A program made the translations under genes and the position numbers. From the NCBI GenBank assembly GCA_008086245.1, contig VSIX01000065.1, forward strand, positions 1-64,000: a stretch of 64,000 nt of DNA. The letters run 5' to 3'. Each line of letters opens with the position of its first letter. Positions within the stretch are counted from its first letter, which is position 1. Below, in pieces: positions 49,802-58,507 of the stretch. This DNA is from Candidatus Mcinerneyibacterium aminivorans (GTDB lineage: Bacteria > Macinerneyibacteriota > Macinerneyibacteria > Macinerneyibacteriales > Macinerneyibacteriaceae). The notes beneath the pieces were generated by a model, which was not told the DNA's origin, searched no databases, and worked only from the letters and a program-made list of their open reading frames with translations.

Positions 49802-51250
49802 ATGAAGGTTAAATTGGCCGGGTTAAATATTGATTACAACTTAATAAAAGATATAAAGGGTCTTTTAAAATCTAAAAAAGATTCAAAAAAATCATTAAAA
49901 GAAAATGTTTTAACTCCTGAGACGCTATCTGCAGCTTATGCTAGAATAAGCAGATCACCCCTTTCTGTTGATGAATTAAGGCAGAAAGCTATAGAAAAAG
50001 TTGACAAAGCAAGAAAATCCAATAAGAAAATTGTTTATGACATGGGGCATGGATCAATTGCAGAACATGCAGTTTTTAATATTGATTTAATAAATGTTTC
50101 CCGTTTAGCTTCAGAATATATTCAACACCATAGATTGGTTTCTTTTACAGAAAAATCACAGAGATATATAAAACTTGAAAAGGATTACATTATTCCCGAT
50201 GAAATAAAGGATGATAAGGATCTGGTTATAGAATTTAAAGAATTAATAGATCAGGAAAATCAATTGTACAGCTATTTTTACAAAAAATTAATGAAATATT
50301 TTTCGGAAAAATATCCTGATATGAGTAAAAGAAAAGTTCAAAGTAAAGCAAAAGAAGATTCCCGATATATTCTTTCTCTTGCAACTACATCCCAGATGGG
50401 GATGACAGTTAATGCAAGAAATCTAGAATATATGCTGCGGATGTTCAAAGCAAGTAAAATTTTTGAAATACAACAGCTTGGCAAAAAATTATATGAACTT
50501 ATAAATCCAATTGTCCCTTCATTAATTTTATTTAATGAGCCATCGGAATATGATTGTAAGGAATGGAAAAATAATTTTGATTATAATTTTGAGGAACCTG
50601 AGCAAAATAAACATGAATCTGTAAATTTATTGAACTATGATCCTGAGGGAGAAGATGAAATTATAGCAGGATTATTGTATCAGGATTCAAATTATAGTTT
50701 TAATACAATAATGAATAATATAAAAAAAGTTGATAAAAAAGAGGTTCTTAATAAAGTATGGAAAAATGTAGATTTTTACAATAGGATGGATAGAGCCTTT
50801 GAAATGGCCAATGCTACTTTTGAGTTTTTACTATCTTCTTCTGCTTTTGCTCAGCTAAAAAGGCACAGAATGTCTACCCAGCTCAAATCAGATTATGACC
50901 CTGCTCTTTCGGTAACAATACCTTCTTCAATAGAGGAAATTGGTGAGGAGGAGAAGTTTCTTGAGATGATAGATAAAATTGAAAATTTTTATCAAAAGAT
51001 CAAAAAATATGATGAAAATGCTGCAAACTATGTATTAACCAATTCCCACAGAAGAAGAGTGGTAATGAAAGCTAATTTGAGAGAATGGTACCACTTTGCA
51101 AGATTAAGATCGGATAAACATGCACAGTGGGAAATTAGAGCTTTATCTTATATGGTTGAGGATGAACTTAAAAAGATATATCCTGAAACAACAAAGATAA
51201 TGATGGGTAAAGATAAATTTAAAGAAAAAGAAATTTCAAAAAATATCTAA
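49802..51250 (+). CDS. thyX: FAD-dependent thymidylate synthase with two ThyX domains
   Basis: A 482-residue protein, about twice the normal ThyX length. The first domain (about 1-250) has GHGSIAEHAVF, a ThyX-motif equivalent HHRLVSFTEKSQRY (109-122) and VNARNLEYMLRMF. The second (about 290-480) has AQLKRHRMSTQLKSDY and NLREWYHFARLRSDKHAQWE. Each half keeps a different part of the usual active-site signature. The enzyme makes dTMP from dUMP with methylenetetrahydrofolate and reduced flavin. ATG 49802 follows GGAGG (49792-49796). Confidence 0.9.
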   Translation: MKVKLAGLNIDYNLIKDIKGLLKSKKDSKKSLKENVLTPETLSAAYARISRSPLSVDELRQKAIEKVDKARKSNKKIVYDMGHGSIAEHAVFNIDLINVSRLASEYIQHHRLVSFTEKSQRYIKLEKDYIIPDEIKDDKDLVIEFKELIDQENQLYSYFYKKLMKYFSEKYPDMSKRKVQSKAKEDSRYILSLATTSQMGMTVNARNLEYMLRMFKASKIFEIQQLGKKLYELINPIVPSLILFNEPSEYDCKEWKNNFDYNFEEPEQNKHESVNLLNYDPEGEDEIIAGLLYQDSNYSFNTIMNNIKKVDKKEVLNKVWKNVDFYNRMDRAFEMANATFEFLLSSSAFAQLKRHRMSTQLKSDYDPALSVTIPSSIEEIGEEEKFLEMIDKIENFYQKIKKYDENAANYVLTNSHRRRVVMKANLREWYHFARLRSDKHAQWEIRALSYMVEDELKKIYPETTKIMMGKDKFKEKEISKNI

Positions 51251-51265
51251 AATAGGGTGATATTT

Positions 51266-51538
51266 ATGGAAATAAAGATAATGAATAAGTCTAAAAGTGA
51301 ATTAGAAAATTTAAATGTATATTCCTGGCCTATCTGGGAGAAGGAAAAATCTAAATTTAGCTGGGAATATACTGAAAAAGAACAATGCTATATACTAAAG
51401 GGCAGAGCTATAATAAAACCAAAAAATAAAGATAAAAAAGTTACGATAAAAAAAGGAGATTTTGTAGAATTTCCTGAGGGAATGAAGTGTACTTGGGAAA
51501 TATTGGAAGATGTAAAAAAACATTATACCTTAGGATAA
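51266..51538 (+). CDS. Small cupin protein (DUF861 / Cupin_3 type)
   Basis: A 90-residue single cupin barrel. Landmarks are YSWPIWEKEKSKFSWEYTEKE, CYILKGRAIIKP, VTIKKGDFVEFPEGMKCTW and the C-terminal KHYTLG, close to the DUF861 pattern of (S)-ureidoglycine aminohydrolase-like proteins. Metal-binding histidines are largely missing, as in many members. No substrate is known. AGGGTGA precedes ATG 51266. Confidence 0.85.
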   Translation: MEIKIMNKSKSELENLNVYSWPIWEKEKSKFSWEYTEKEQCYILKGRAIIKPKNKDKKVTIKKGDFVEFPEGMKCTWEILEDVKKHYTLG

Positions 51539-51546
51539 AAAAAAAG

Positions 51547-51658
51547 AAGACAGGTCCCGGGGGGAAGTCGGTACCTGTCTTTGGTTGGATGGTAATAAAG
51601 AAAGGAGGTTGGTTAAATTTTGCCTCTTTCTTGTCTATCTACTAATATAACAAAGAGG
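51547..51658. other. Structured intergenic region with overlapping inverted repeats
   Basis: Between the cupin gene and tmcAL the base composition rises in G+C and three complementary sets occur. AAGACAGGT (51547-51555) pairs with ACCTGTCTT (51573-51581). AAGAAAGGAGG (51598-51608) pairs, with one bulge, with CCTCTTTCTT (51623-51632). CCTCTTT (51623-51629) can instead pair with AAAGAGG (51652-51658). The last two stems exclude each other. No reading frame is present. It may be a cis-regulatory RNA, a small RNA or a REP-like element. Confidence 0.55.
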
Positions 51659-51689
51659 GTAGGGAAAGGTTCCAAAAAAAATAAAAAAA

Positions 51690-52847
51690 ATGGAAAAAGT
51701 TTTAACAATTATCGCTGAGTACAATCCATTCCATAATGGACATAAATATCATTTTCAAAAATCCAAGGAAAAAACCGGTATAGATAAGACGCTTGTTATA
51801 ATGTCCGGAAATTTTGTTCAGCGTGGAGAACCGGCTATAATAGATTATAGAAGCCGAGCTGCATTAGCAAAAAAGAATGGCGCAGATCTTATTCTTAAGC
51901 TGCCAACATTTTACTCAACTGCTTCTTCAGATTTTTTTACTTTTGGTGCAATGAAAATTATAAAAGAAATAAAGATTCCAGTAATTTTATCCTTCGGTGC
52001 AGAAAATAAAAATAAAGAGTTAATAACAAATATAGCTGAATTTCTTGCTTTTGAAGAAAAAAAATATTATAAAAAAATTAGAGAATTGATGCAGGACGGT
52101 ATGTCTATGCCCCGAGCCAGGGAAAAAATTATTGTTAATGAAATACCTGAAGCTCAAAAAGTTTTAAATGGATCAAATAATATTCTGGCAATAGATTATA
52201 TTAAAAATGCATATAAGCTGAAAATAAAAAATATTGAATATCAGATAATTAAAAGAATCGGTGCTGATTATCATGATAATTCAGTTCAAAATATCATGAG
52301 TGCTTCGGGAATACGTAATAATATCAAAAAGAAAGATTCAGCCTGGAAAAATTCCGTGCCTGATAATGTAAGAGACAAATTAATAAATAATGAATTGAAG
52401 GATATAAAATCATTATATAAATATATAAAATATGCAGTGGTGAAGGAAGGACTCGATATTAAAAGATATAGGGGTGTAATTGAAGGGATCGAACATAAAC
52501 TCATTACTGAAATCCAAAAAGTTAACAACTACGGTGAACTTTTGGATGCTTTATTAACAAAAAGATATACCGAAACCTTTTTAAAAAGAATGCTTCTTTC
52601 AATTTTTCTGGGAATTACAAAAAAGGAGTTTGGTTATATACAATCAAGATTTTATCCTTTTTTGGAGATTATTGATTTTACAGAAAAAGGTCAAAAGATA
52701 ATAAATTTAATCCAAAAAAATTCCCGGATTCCACTAATACACAGTATAAATAGATATCCATGGAAGGATTATTATACTATAGATAAAAGTATTGATATTT
52801 ATAGAAATTTAGAGTTGAAAGCCGAGAGGTTTTATAGTAATATATGA
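51690..52847 (+). CDS. tmcAL: TmcAL, tRNA(Met) cytidine acetate ligase
   Basis: A 385-residue nucleotidyltransferase-fold protein. The N-terminal ATP-binding motif AEYNPFHNGHKYHF (HxGH type) is followed by IVMSGNFVQRGEPAII, LILKLPTFYSTASSDFF, and DYHDNSVQNIMSASGIRNNI. These are the marks of the former DUF795/YlbM family, which makes N4-acetylcytidine at the wobble position of elongator tRNA(Met). No good ribosome site lies at normal distance from ATG 51690; GGGAAAGG is 20 bases away across an A-rich spacer. Confidence 0.92.
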   Translation: MEKVLTIIAEYNPFHNGHKYHFQKSKEKTGIDKTLVIMSGNFVQRGEPAIIDYRSRAALAKKNGADLILKLPTFYSTASSDFFTFGAMKIIKEIKIPVILSFGAENKNKELITNIAEFLAFEEKKYYKKIRELMQDGMSMPRAREKIIVNEIPEAQKVLNGSNNILAIDYIKNAYKLKIKNIEYQIIKRIGADYHDNSVQNIMSASGIRNNIKKKDSAWKNSVPDNVRDKLINNELKDIKSLYKYIKYAVVKEGLDIKRYRGVIEGIEHKLITEIQKVNNYGELLDALLTKRYTETFLKRMLLSIFLGITKKEFGYIQSRFYPFLEIIDFTEKGQKIINLIQKNSRIPLIHSINRYPWKDYYTIDKSIDIYRNLELKAERFYSNI

Positions 52848-52952
52848 ATATTAGATTGAATATAAAAATTGTTGGAGGATGATTTAGTGATTAACTCAAG
52901 TTGATAGATAAATAAAAATCTGAAATGATACTTGGGAATATTTAAACGAATT

Positions 52953-53108
52953 ATGAAAGAAAATTTTAACATTAAATACTATAAAGAAATGAAATGGCAG
53001 TTAAAGAATGAAAAAGGAAAAGATTTGTTCTGCTTTGCTAAATTTCAAGCTTTAATTTATCCTCTTATTTATATGTGGACGAATAGAAATGAAAAGGAAA
53101 TAATTTAG
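52953..53108 (+). CDS. Possible 51-residue small protein
   Basis: An ATG-initiated frame of 51 codons with normal-looking composition for this genome (starts MKENFNIKYYKEMKWQLKNE, then a hydrophobic stretch FAKFQALIYPLIYMW). It ends 5 bases before the sensor-phosphatase start. No ribosome site is evident upstream. It could be a real small protein, a translational-coupling leader, or a gene remnant. Confidence 0.35.
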   Translation: MKENFNIKYYKEMKWQLKNEKGKDLFCFAKFQALIYPLIYMWTNRNEKEII

Positions 53109-53113
53109 TAATA

Positions 53114-55483
53114 ATGAATTTAAGAAGCAAGCTGATTGTTTATTTTATTATCATTATTTTAGTTTTTCTGATAGTATTTTACGGGATTATAAGATTATTA
53201 TTTGTTGATAATGCAGTTGAAAAAACTGAAGAGCTTATCAAAGTACAAAATCAAAATTATGTAAAATTAATAGATAAAAAATTAAATTTTATACAATTAT
53301 TTGTTTATAATTCGTCTCAAAACAGCATATTCTGGGAACAACTAAATTATAATGATAAAATGATACATGATATGAGCAGTAATGCTTTAAAAAACTTAAA
53401 AACTAAGTATGAAGATTTAATTTCAAATATTGTGTTGATTAATTCAGAACGGGAAATAGTAAGTTCTGTTGGTGATCAAAAAGTTAAAGATATATTAAAG
53501 TCTTATCTTCCTAATATTACCCTGGATGAGGCAATATTTTTCAAAGATTTTATATTTCGGGATTACGGTAGAAATTATTACATTCTTTTTTCCCATCCCA
53601 TTGAAAAATACGGCCGTACAGAGGGGGCTCTGGTATTTACTTTTCGTTTAACTGAACTGTTTTCAGAATTATCAAGTAAGAAAGAAGAAACTATAAATAT
53701 TGTTTATGATAATAAGGGGGAAATACTTTTTCATGATAATATAAATTTAATTTTAAATAATGTTAATAATTTTATAATAAATGAAAATGATTCTCTTCAA
53801 TATATTAACAAAGAAGGAAAATTAATGATTGGAAAGGAGAAGAAATTATCAAATGATTGGTTTTTGCTTACACTAACCAGTAAGGATTACATATATTCTT
53901 CTATTAATAAAACGGTCTATACGACTATATTTTTTATGATTGCAACAATTATAGTTGGAATACTGTTTTCTTATAAATTTGCCAGCAATATTTCGCTCCC
54001 TATCTATAATCTTGTTAATATCATGAAGAGAATAATTAAAAATAATAATTACTCAATACAGCTTGAGAGTAAAAGAAATGATGAAATTGGCTATTTGTTT
54101 AATGGTTTCAACAGGCTGGTTGAAAACATAAATTATCACATAGAGATGGAAAAAATTATAAATAAAATAACAAAATCATTTATATTTTCATCTTCTAACA
54201 TTTCAACGGCAATTAATGATTCTCTAAAACTTGTGGGAGAATTTTTTGATCTCGACCGAATAAATTTACTGCTAAAGGAAGACAGTAATTATAATTTTAA
54301 AACATATTACAGCTGGGAAGATAATAATCAAAAAGGAAAATTGAAACCGATTAAGAAAATATCATTAAAAGAAAATAGTAAATTTATAACATCAATTTTA
54401 ACTAAGGATATTATTGCAAAGAGTTATTACTCCAATATTGATGATGATTTGAGAGAAGAATTAAATAAAAATTATGAAAATAAGAAAAACGCTAAATCCA
54501 TACTGGTTTCACGGTTATATTATAATGGAGTATTAAATGGTTTAATAATTGTTGAGCTTTATGATAAGAATAAACTGTGGAGTAAGGAAGAAAAAACCGT
54601 TTTTTCAACACTATCTGAAATTATTGTAAACTCCCTGAAAAGAGAACAGGCGGAAAAAGATCTTAAAAGATTAAATGAGATTCTGGAGCAGAAGGTTGAA
54701 GAAAGAACCGAAGAATTAAATGAAACTAATTTACGACTTTCCAAAAGTCTTGAAGTGTTAAGAAGTGAGCAAAATGCCGGCAGGCGAATACAGTTCAATC
54801 TTCTACCACCCCAGAATCAAAAATTTGATGGGTTGCATTTTTCAAGGATAATATTACCTTCGCTATATTTAAGCGGGGATTTTGTGGACTATAAAAAGGT
54901 ATCAGAAGATTATGCTGTATACTTTTTGGCTGATATATCCGGCCACGGCGTAGCTTCTTCATTTTTGACAATTCTTATTAAAAATATTTTCGAACATTAT
55001 TACAAACGTTTTAAAAATGATTTGGAAAATACAATTATCAATCCTGAACAATTTGTAAAAAAGCTAAATAAAGAAATTTGCGATATAAAACTTGATAAAT
55101 ATCTTGTAATGTTTTATGGAGTGATTGATTTAAAAAACAACAAGTTATTTTATGTAAATGCGGGACAGGACCCTTATCCTATTTTATATGATGGGAATGA
55201 TTATGAAAAACTGTATACGGGAGATTTACCGGTGGGTTTATTCAGATTTGCTGATTACAACGAGTACGAATTAAATTTACCTGAAAAATTTATTTTTTTT
55301 GCATTTTCCGATGGGATCCTGGAAATAATGGATGAAAAACAGACATCAAAACAGGAAGAAAAATTGAGAAAATCCATACAAAGTTTGGATATAAAAATTC
55401 AGGATGTGATTAAATATTTTGATTTAAAATCTAAGGATGACCTGACGGATGATTTAACTTTCTTAATGATAAAAAAAAGTTAG
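53114..55483 (+). CDS. Membrane sensor with SpoIIE/RsbU-type PP2C phosphatase
   Basis: A 789-residue protein. A membrane helix (about 8-30), an extracytoplasmic sensory domain (about 31-275), a second helix (about 276-295), a HAMP region (SLPIYNLVNIMKRIIKNNNY), a GAF-like domain (about 355-515), a coiled coil (VEERTEELNETN) and the C-terminal phosphatase. Phosphatase motifs are LSGDFVDY, LADISGHGVASSF, VNAGQDPYPIL, FAFSDGILEI and DDLTDDLTFLM, so metal binding looks intact. It probably dephosphorylates an anti-anti-sigma (SpoIIAA-like) protein not seen in this window. Confidence 0.93.
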   Translation: MNLRSKLIVYFIIIILVFLIVFYGIIRLLFVDNAVEKTEELIKVQNQNYVKLIDKKLNFIQLFVYNSSQNSIFWEQLNYNDKMIHDMSSNALKNLKTKYEDLISNIVLINSEREIVSSVGDQKVKDILKSYLPNITLDEAIFFKDFIFRDYGRNYYILFSHPIEKYGRTEGALVFTFRLTELFSELSSKKEETINIVYDNKGEILFHDNINLILNNVNNFIINENDSLQYINKEGKLMIGKEKKLSNDWFLLTLTSKDYIYSSINKTVYTTIFFMIATIIVGILFSYKFASNISLPIYNLVNIMKRIIKNNNYSIQLESKRNDEIGYLFNGFNRLVENINYHIEMEKIINKITKSFIFSSSNISTAINDSLKLVGEFFDLDRINLLLKEDSNYNFKTYYSWEDNNQKGKLKPIKKISLKENSKFITSILTKDIIAKSYYSNIDDDLREELNKNYENKKNAKSILVSRLYYNGVLNGLIIVELYDKNKLWSKEEKTVFSTLSEIIVNSLKREQAEKDLKRLNEILEQKVEERTEELNETNLRLSKSLEVLRSEQNAGRRIQFNLLPPQNQKFDGLHFSRIILPSLYLSGDFVDYKKVSEDYAVYFLADISGHGVASSFLTILIKNIFEHYYKRFKNDLENTIINPEQFVKKLNKEICDIKLDKYLVMFYGVIDLKNNKLFYVNAGQDPYPILYDGNDYEKLYTGDLPVGLFRFADYNEYELNLPEKFIFFAFSDGILEIMDEKQTSKQEEKLRKSIQSLDIKIQDVIKYFDLKSKDDLTDDLTFLMIKKS

Positions 55484-55540
55484 TAATATTATAGGAAATA
55501 CAGTATTAATAGTCTCTTTTGCAATTTCTTATTGATTTAT

Positions 55541-55570
55541 AAAAAAAAGCCGGGAAAAAACTTCCCGGCT
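55541..55570 (-). terminator. Intrinsic terminator of the minus-strand surface-protein pair
   Basis: AGCCGGGAA (55548-55556) and TTCCCGGCT (55562-55570) form a GC-rich stem. Read on the minus strand it is followed by eight T residues (55548-55541). The plus-strand phosphatase gene ends 57 bases away and could also use it. Confidence 0.85.
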
Positions 55571-55617
55571 GGCTACTTGTTTTAATATAGTTTATATTCA
55601 AATTTATGTTTTAAATT

Positions 55618-56775
55618 TTATTTATACCATTTATCGTATGCTCTTAAAGAAGCTCCAAAGGTGAAATAGGTTTCTTCATACTCAGAATCAAAAAACATTT
55701 CTCTTTTTCCAATTCCCATATAAATGTCAAAATTTGCATTATCAGTATTGAAAGGTTTGACAGATGTTCCTATAGTTAAACCGTATTCTTTTCCCTCCTT
55801 GTAATATCCTTTCTGATAGTAAAATCCTGCTCTTAGGGGGAGTTCTATATTTTTTTTAACAGTATTGCTGGAATAGCTAATTTCAAAATTATGCTCAAAT
55901 CCAATTGCTATTTTCTGCATATCTTCCATTTCGTATTTTTTATAATCTTCATAATCTAAATTAGCCCAGTTTTCTGTTATATATTCTATGGAAAATATAG
56001 AATTTTTTAAATAATAGCTAATTCCCGACATTATGCTTTGGGGATATTCAAAGCTGCTCTTTCCCTGTGCAATATTATCGAATGATTTATTAATATTAAC
56101 ATCTACAGCAGGGCGGTATGAAAGAGAAACATTAATATTGGAGTAGTTAAAGTTAGCTCCAAAAATAGTTCCATACCCCTCGTACTGATATTCCCATGAA
56201 TCTTCTGTTAACTTGTTGTAGTAAGTTCCATTATATATCTTATAGCTGTTTTCCTCATTGCCAAAAATATAGATCATTCCGGTGGATAATGATAGGTAAT
56301 TAAAAACTTTATATGAAACGGCACTTTGAATAAAATTAATATTTTTATTGAATTTTTCTATTATGTTTTCATTATTTTGTTCAAATTCCAGTCTTAATCT
56401 TGAATTAACAGGAGAATTATAATGAGCTGATAATGCTAAATTATCTATAGGAAGGGGGAAAACTATATTTAAATAGGGAACTTCAAAATCTCCTCTTGTT
56501 TTATCCTCTCCAAGTATATTATAGCTCATTTTATTAAACGAATATGTTTCTCCTAAATTAAAAATTATCCTATCGCTTTTGGTTGCAAGTGCCGGGTTTA
56601 ATGTTGAGGAATTAATATTATCGTTTAGTGAAATCCCCCTTAAACCCATGGACATGCTTCTAATATCACCGACATTGTTTAATCTTCCAAAACTATGAAG
56701 GGTAATAAAGGTATCAGCAGCTATAAATGTAAAAAAAGTTGTAATTATAAATAATAATATGAGAAATTTTTTCAT
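55618..56775 (-). CDS. Outer-membrane beta-barrel protein (PorV/PorQ- or FadL-like)
   Basis: A 385-residue protein with a signal peptide (about 1-21) and the opening pattern LHSFGRLNNVGDIRSMSMGLRG, followed by NINSSTLNPALATKSDRI. That arrangement (glycines, then NPA) is typical of PorV/PorQ-type and related long-chain fatty acid porin-like barrels. Many alternating strands follow, and the protein ends FGASLRAYDKWYK. The cargo is unknown. ATG 56775 follows AAGGTGA; an in-frame GTG lies at 56784. It sits directly after the lipoprotein gene, so the two are probably one operon. Confidence 0.75.
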   Translation of the reverse strand: MKKFLILLFIITTFFTFIAADTFITLHSFGRLNNVGDIRSMSMGLRGISLNDNINSSTLNPALATKSDRIIFNLGETYSFNKMSYNILGEDKTRGDFEVPYLNIVFPLPIDNLALSAHYNSPVNSRLRLEFEQNNENIIEKFNKNINFIQSAVSYKVFNYLSLSTGMIYIFGNEENSYKIYNGTYYNKLTEDSWEYQYEGYGTIFGANFNYSNINVSLSYRPAVDVNINKSFDNIAQGKSSFEYPQSIMSGISYYLKNSIFSIEYITENWANLDYEDYKKYEMEDMQKIAIGFEHNFEISYSSNTVKKNIELPLRAGFYYQKGYYKEGKEYGLTIGTSVKPFNTDNANFDIYMGIGKREMFFDSEYEETYFTFGASLRAYDKWYK

Positions 56776-56785
56776 TAAAATCACC

Positions 56786-57952
56786 TTATCCTTCTGGGTT
56801 TTCTCTATATGTTATTTTCAGTTCGGGGGCGGACAAAAACTCAACAGCTCTTAGCATAGTTTTAGGATAGGTTGGAAATAAAAGAATACTGATAGGATTC
56901 TCATGATTTATTCTCTGATTTAAAATATCTGTAACATTTACAGAAAAATTACCCCCATAATTTTCCATAGGGCTTTTTATGCTGCTTGAAAAAGAGAAAT
57001 TTTCAGCATCTGAATTTTTAACAATAGCAGAAAATAAATAATCCTGATTTTTGTCGATATCATTAAGAGAAATATCAAGGGTTGTTTCTAAAATTTCTGT
57101 ATCATAGTTGGAAAATACAAGATGAGCATCTAATATCTCCCATTTTGGATCTATGTTGTTCTCATCAAAATCAATAGTAAACACAGGATTATATCCGTCT
57201 CCGATAATAGTTGTTGAAGATAGATTGGTAGTAGTAAAACTTTCGGCTATATGAATATCTGCATAAGCATTAATTTCTTCATCAACAGTTTCATTTTGTT
57301 CATTTGTATATTCATAGGTTATAACCGGTTTGTTATCCTTGTTACTATTGGTTGAGTGAAATGATATGATGTTGTAATCCTGCTGCTGGCTTTCAGAATA
57401 AATCACCAATCCATAATTTTCTGATTGATTATTTTTCCAGTATTCAACATAACTGGAAATATCTATTTCAGCATAATTTAGTTCTTGGTTTTCATCGTAT
57501 TTAATGTTCTCTTCAGTTACAGTGATGGGATTTGTAATATCCTCAGTCCAGTTCCAGCTGGTTCCATCAATTCGTTCTTCCCAGGTTGCTTCTGAATTTT
57601 TCCATTCCGCTGTGCATCTTGCAATCTTGAAGGATGTATTATCAAGCATGTTTTTCGCTATATATAATTTCAAATAGAAGGGGCCATTATCAAGATTGAT
57701 GTTTTCGGAAATATTATAATCAATTAAACTACGAACTTCTCTATTTTTGGAAAACCCTACCCAAAGTTCAAGGTGGCTGTTTAAATCGTAATCTGTTCGA
57801 TTTGTATAGTAATTTTTAAGACTGATTGTGGTTTCTTCGCTTGGACCATTAATATTTGAATCGGAATAATCTGTCGATAGATCTATCGGTCCTTTTTTCC
57901 CGCAGGAAAATATAAAAAAAACCAGAATAATAAATATTAAATTTTTTTTCAT
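56786..57952 (-). CDS. DNRLRE-domain surface lipoprotein
   Basis: A 388-residue protein with a lipobox ending in FIFSCGKKG, so it should be lipidated at about Cys17. The body resembles DNRLRE/CBM96-type beta domains: FYLKLYIAKNMLDNTSFKIARC, TAEWKNSEATWEER, then EIDISSYVEYWKN, GLVIYSE and PVITYEY. A second beta-rich half with no clear family follows. These domains decorate exported proteins and may bind polymers. AGGAGGT precedes the ATG, and the porin-like gene follows 10 bases later. Confidence 0.75.
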   Translation of the reverse strand: MKKNLIFIILVFFIFSCGKKGPIDLSTDYSDSNINGPSEETTISLKNYYTNRTDYDLNSHLELWVGFSKNREVRSLIDYNISENINLDNGPFYLKLYIAKNMLDNTSFKIARCTAEWKNSEATWEERIDGTSWNWTEDITNPITVTEENIKYDENQELNYAEIDISSYVEYWKNNQSENYGLVIYSESQQQDYNIISFHSTNSNKDNKPVITYEYTNEQNETVDEEINAYADIHIAESFTTTNLSSTTIIGDGYNPVFTIDFDENNIDPKWEILDAHLVFSNYDTEILETTLDISLNDIDKNQDYLFSAIVKNSDAENFSFSSSIKSPMENYGGNFSVNVTDILNQRINHENPISILLFPTYPKTMLRAVEFLSAPELKITYRENPEG

Positions 57953-57972
57953 TAAAATACCTCCTTAATAAA

Positions 57973-58001
57973 AAATTAAATCATTGTACTGTAAAAGTCA
58001 A
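57973..58001 (-). promoter_or_regulatory. Possible promoter of the lipoprotein gene
   Basis: On the minus strand TTGACT (58001-57996) and TAATTT (57978-57973) are 17 bases apart, about 20 bases before the ATG at 57952. The -10 match is modest. Confidence 0.4.
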
Positions 58002-58065
58002 GCTTCAAATACTCATATCGGTTTTAAATAGAAATATTTTACAGGTTTCCACTTTTTTTATATTA

Positions 58066-58093
58066 TTGTGATTTATTAAAATAATGATATAAT
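58066..58093 (+). promoter_or_regulatory. Promoter of the response regulator/kinase pair
   Basis: TTGTGA (58066-58071) and an extended -10, TGATATAAT, with TATAAT at 58088-58093, spaced by 16 bases. The leader is about 18 bases and contains GGGGGTGAG before ATG 58118. Confidence 0.6.
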
Positions 58094-58117
58094 TAATAGA
58101 TTTATGGGGGTGAGAAA

Positions 58118-58507
58118 ATGAAAAGAATAAAGATTCTTCTTGTTGATGACAATAAGTCTTTAAGTTTTGGTTTAAAAGAGTATCTTCAGGATTATAACAT
58201 GAATGTTAGTATCGTAAATTCAGCCGAAAAAGCATTCGAAAAATATAAAATTGATGAATTTGATGTAATTATAGTTGATCTTAGATTGCCCGGAATGAAC
58301 GGGGAGGATTTTATTTTAAGTTGTGAAAGAAAATATAATAATTTAAAATATATAATTTATACCGGATCTTCTGATTATACATTAAAAAAAGAATTAAAAA
58401 ATAGTGCCAATTTAAGTAAGAATATCATAAAAAAACCTTTGAATGGTTTCAAAAAAATTAAAAAAGAAATTGATAGTTTAATTGGAGATAGCGATAATTG
58501 TGATTAA
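58118..58507 (+). CDS. Stand-alone response-regulator receiver
   Basis: A 129-residue CheY-like receiver with no output domain. The acidic pair is in ILLVDDNKS, the phosphorylation Asp in VIIVDLRLPGMNG, the threonine in IIYTGSSDY and the switch lysine in IIKKPLNG; all key residues are present. It overlaps the downstream kinase gene by 8 bases, so the kinase is its natural partner. With no DNA-binding domain it must act by protein contact or in a relay. Confidence 0.92.
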   Translation: MKRIKILLVDDNKSLSFGLKEYLQDYNMNVSIVNSAEKAFEKYKIDEFDVIIVDLRLPGMNGEDFILSCERKYNNLKYIIYTGSSDYTLKKELKNSANLSKNIIKKPLNGFKKIKKEIDSLIGDSDNCD

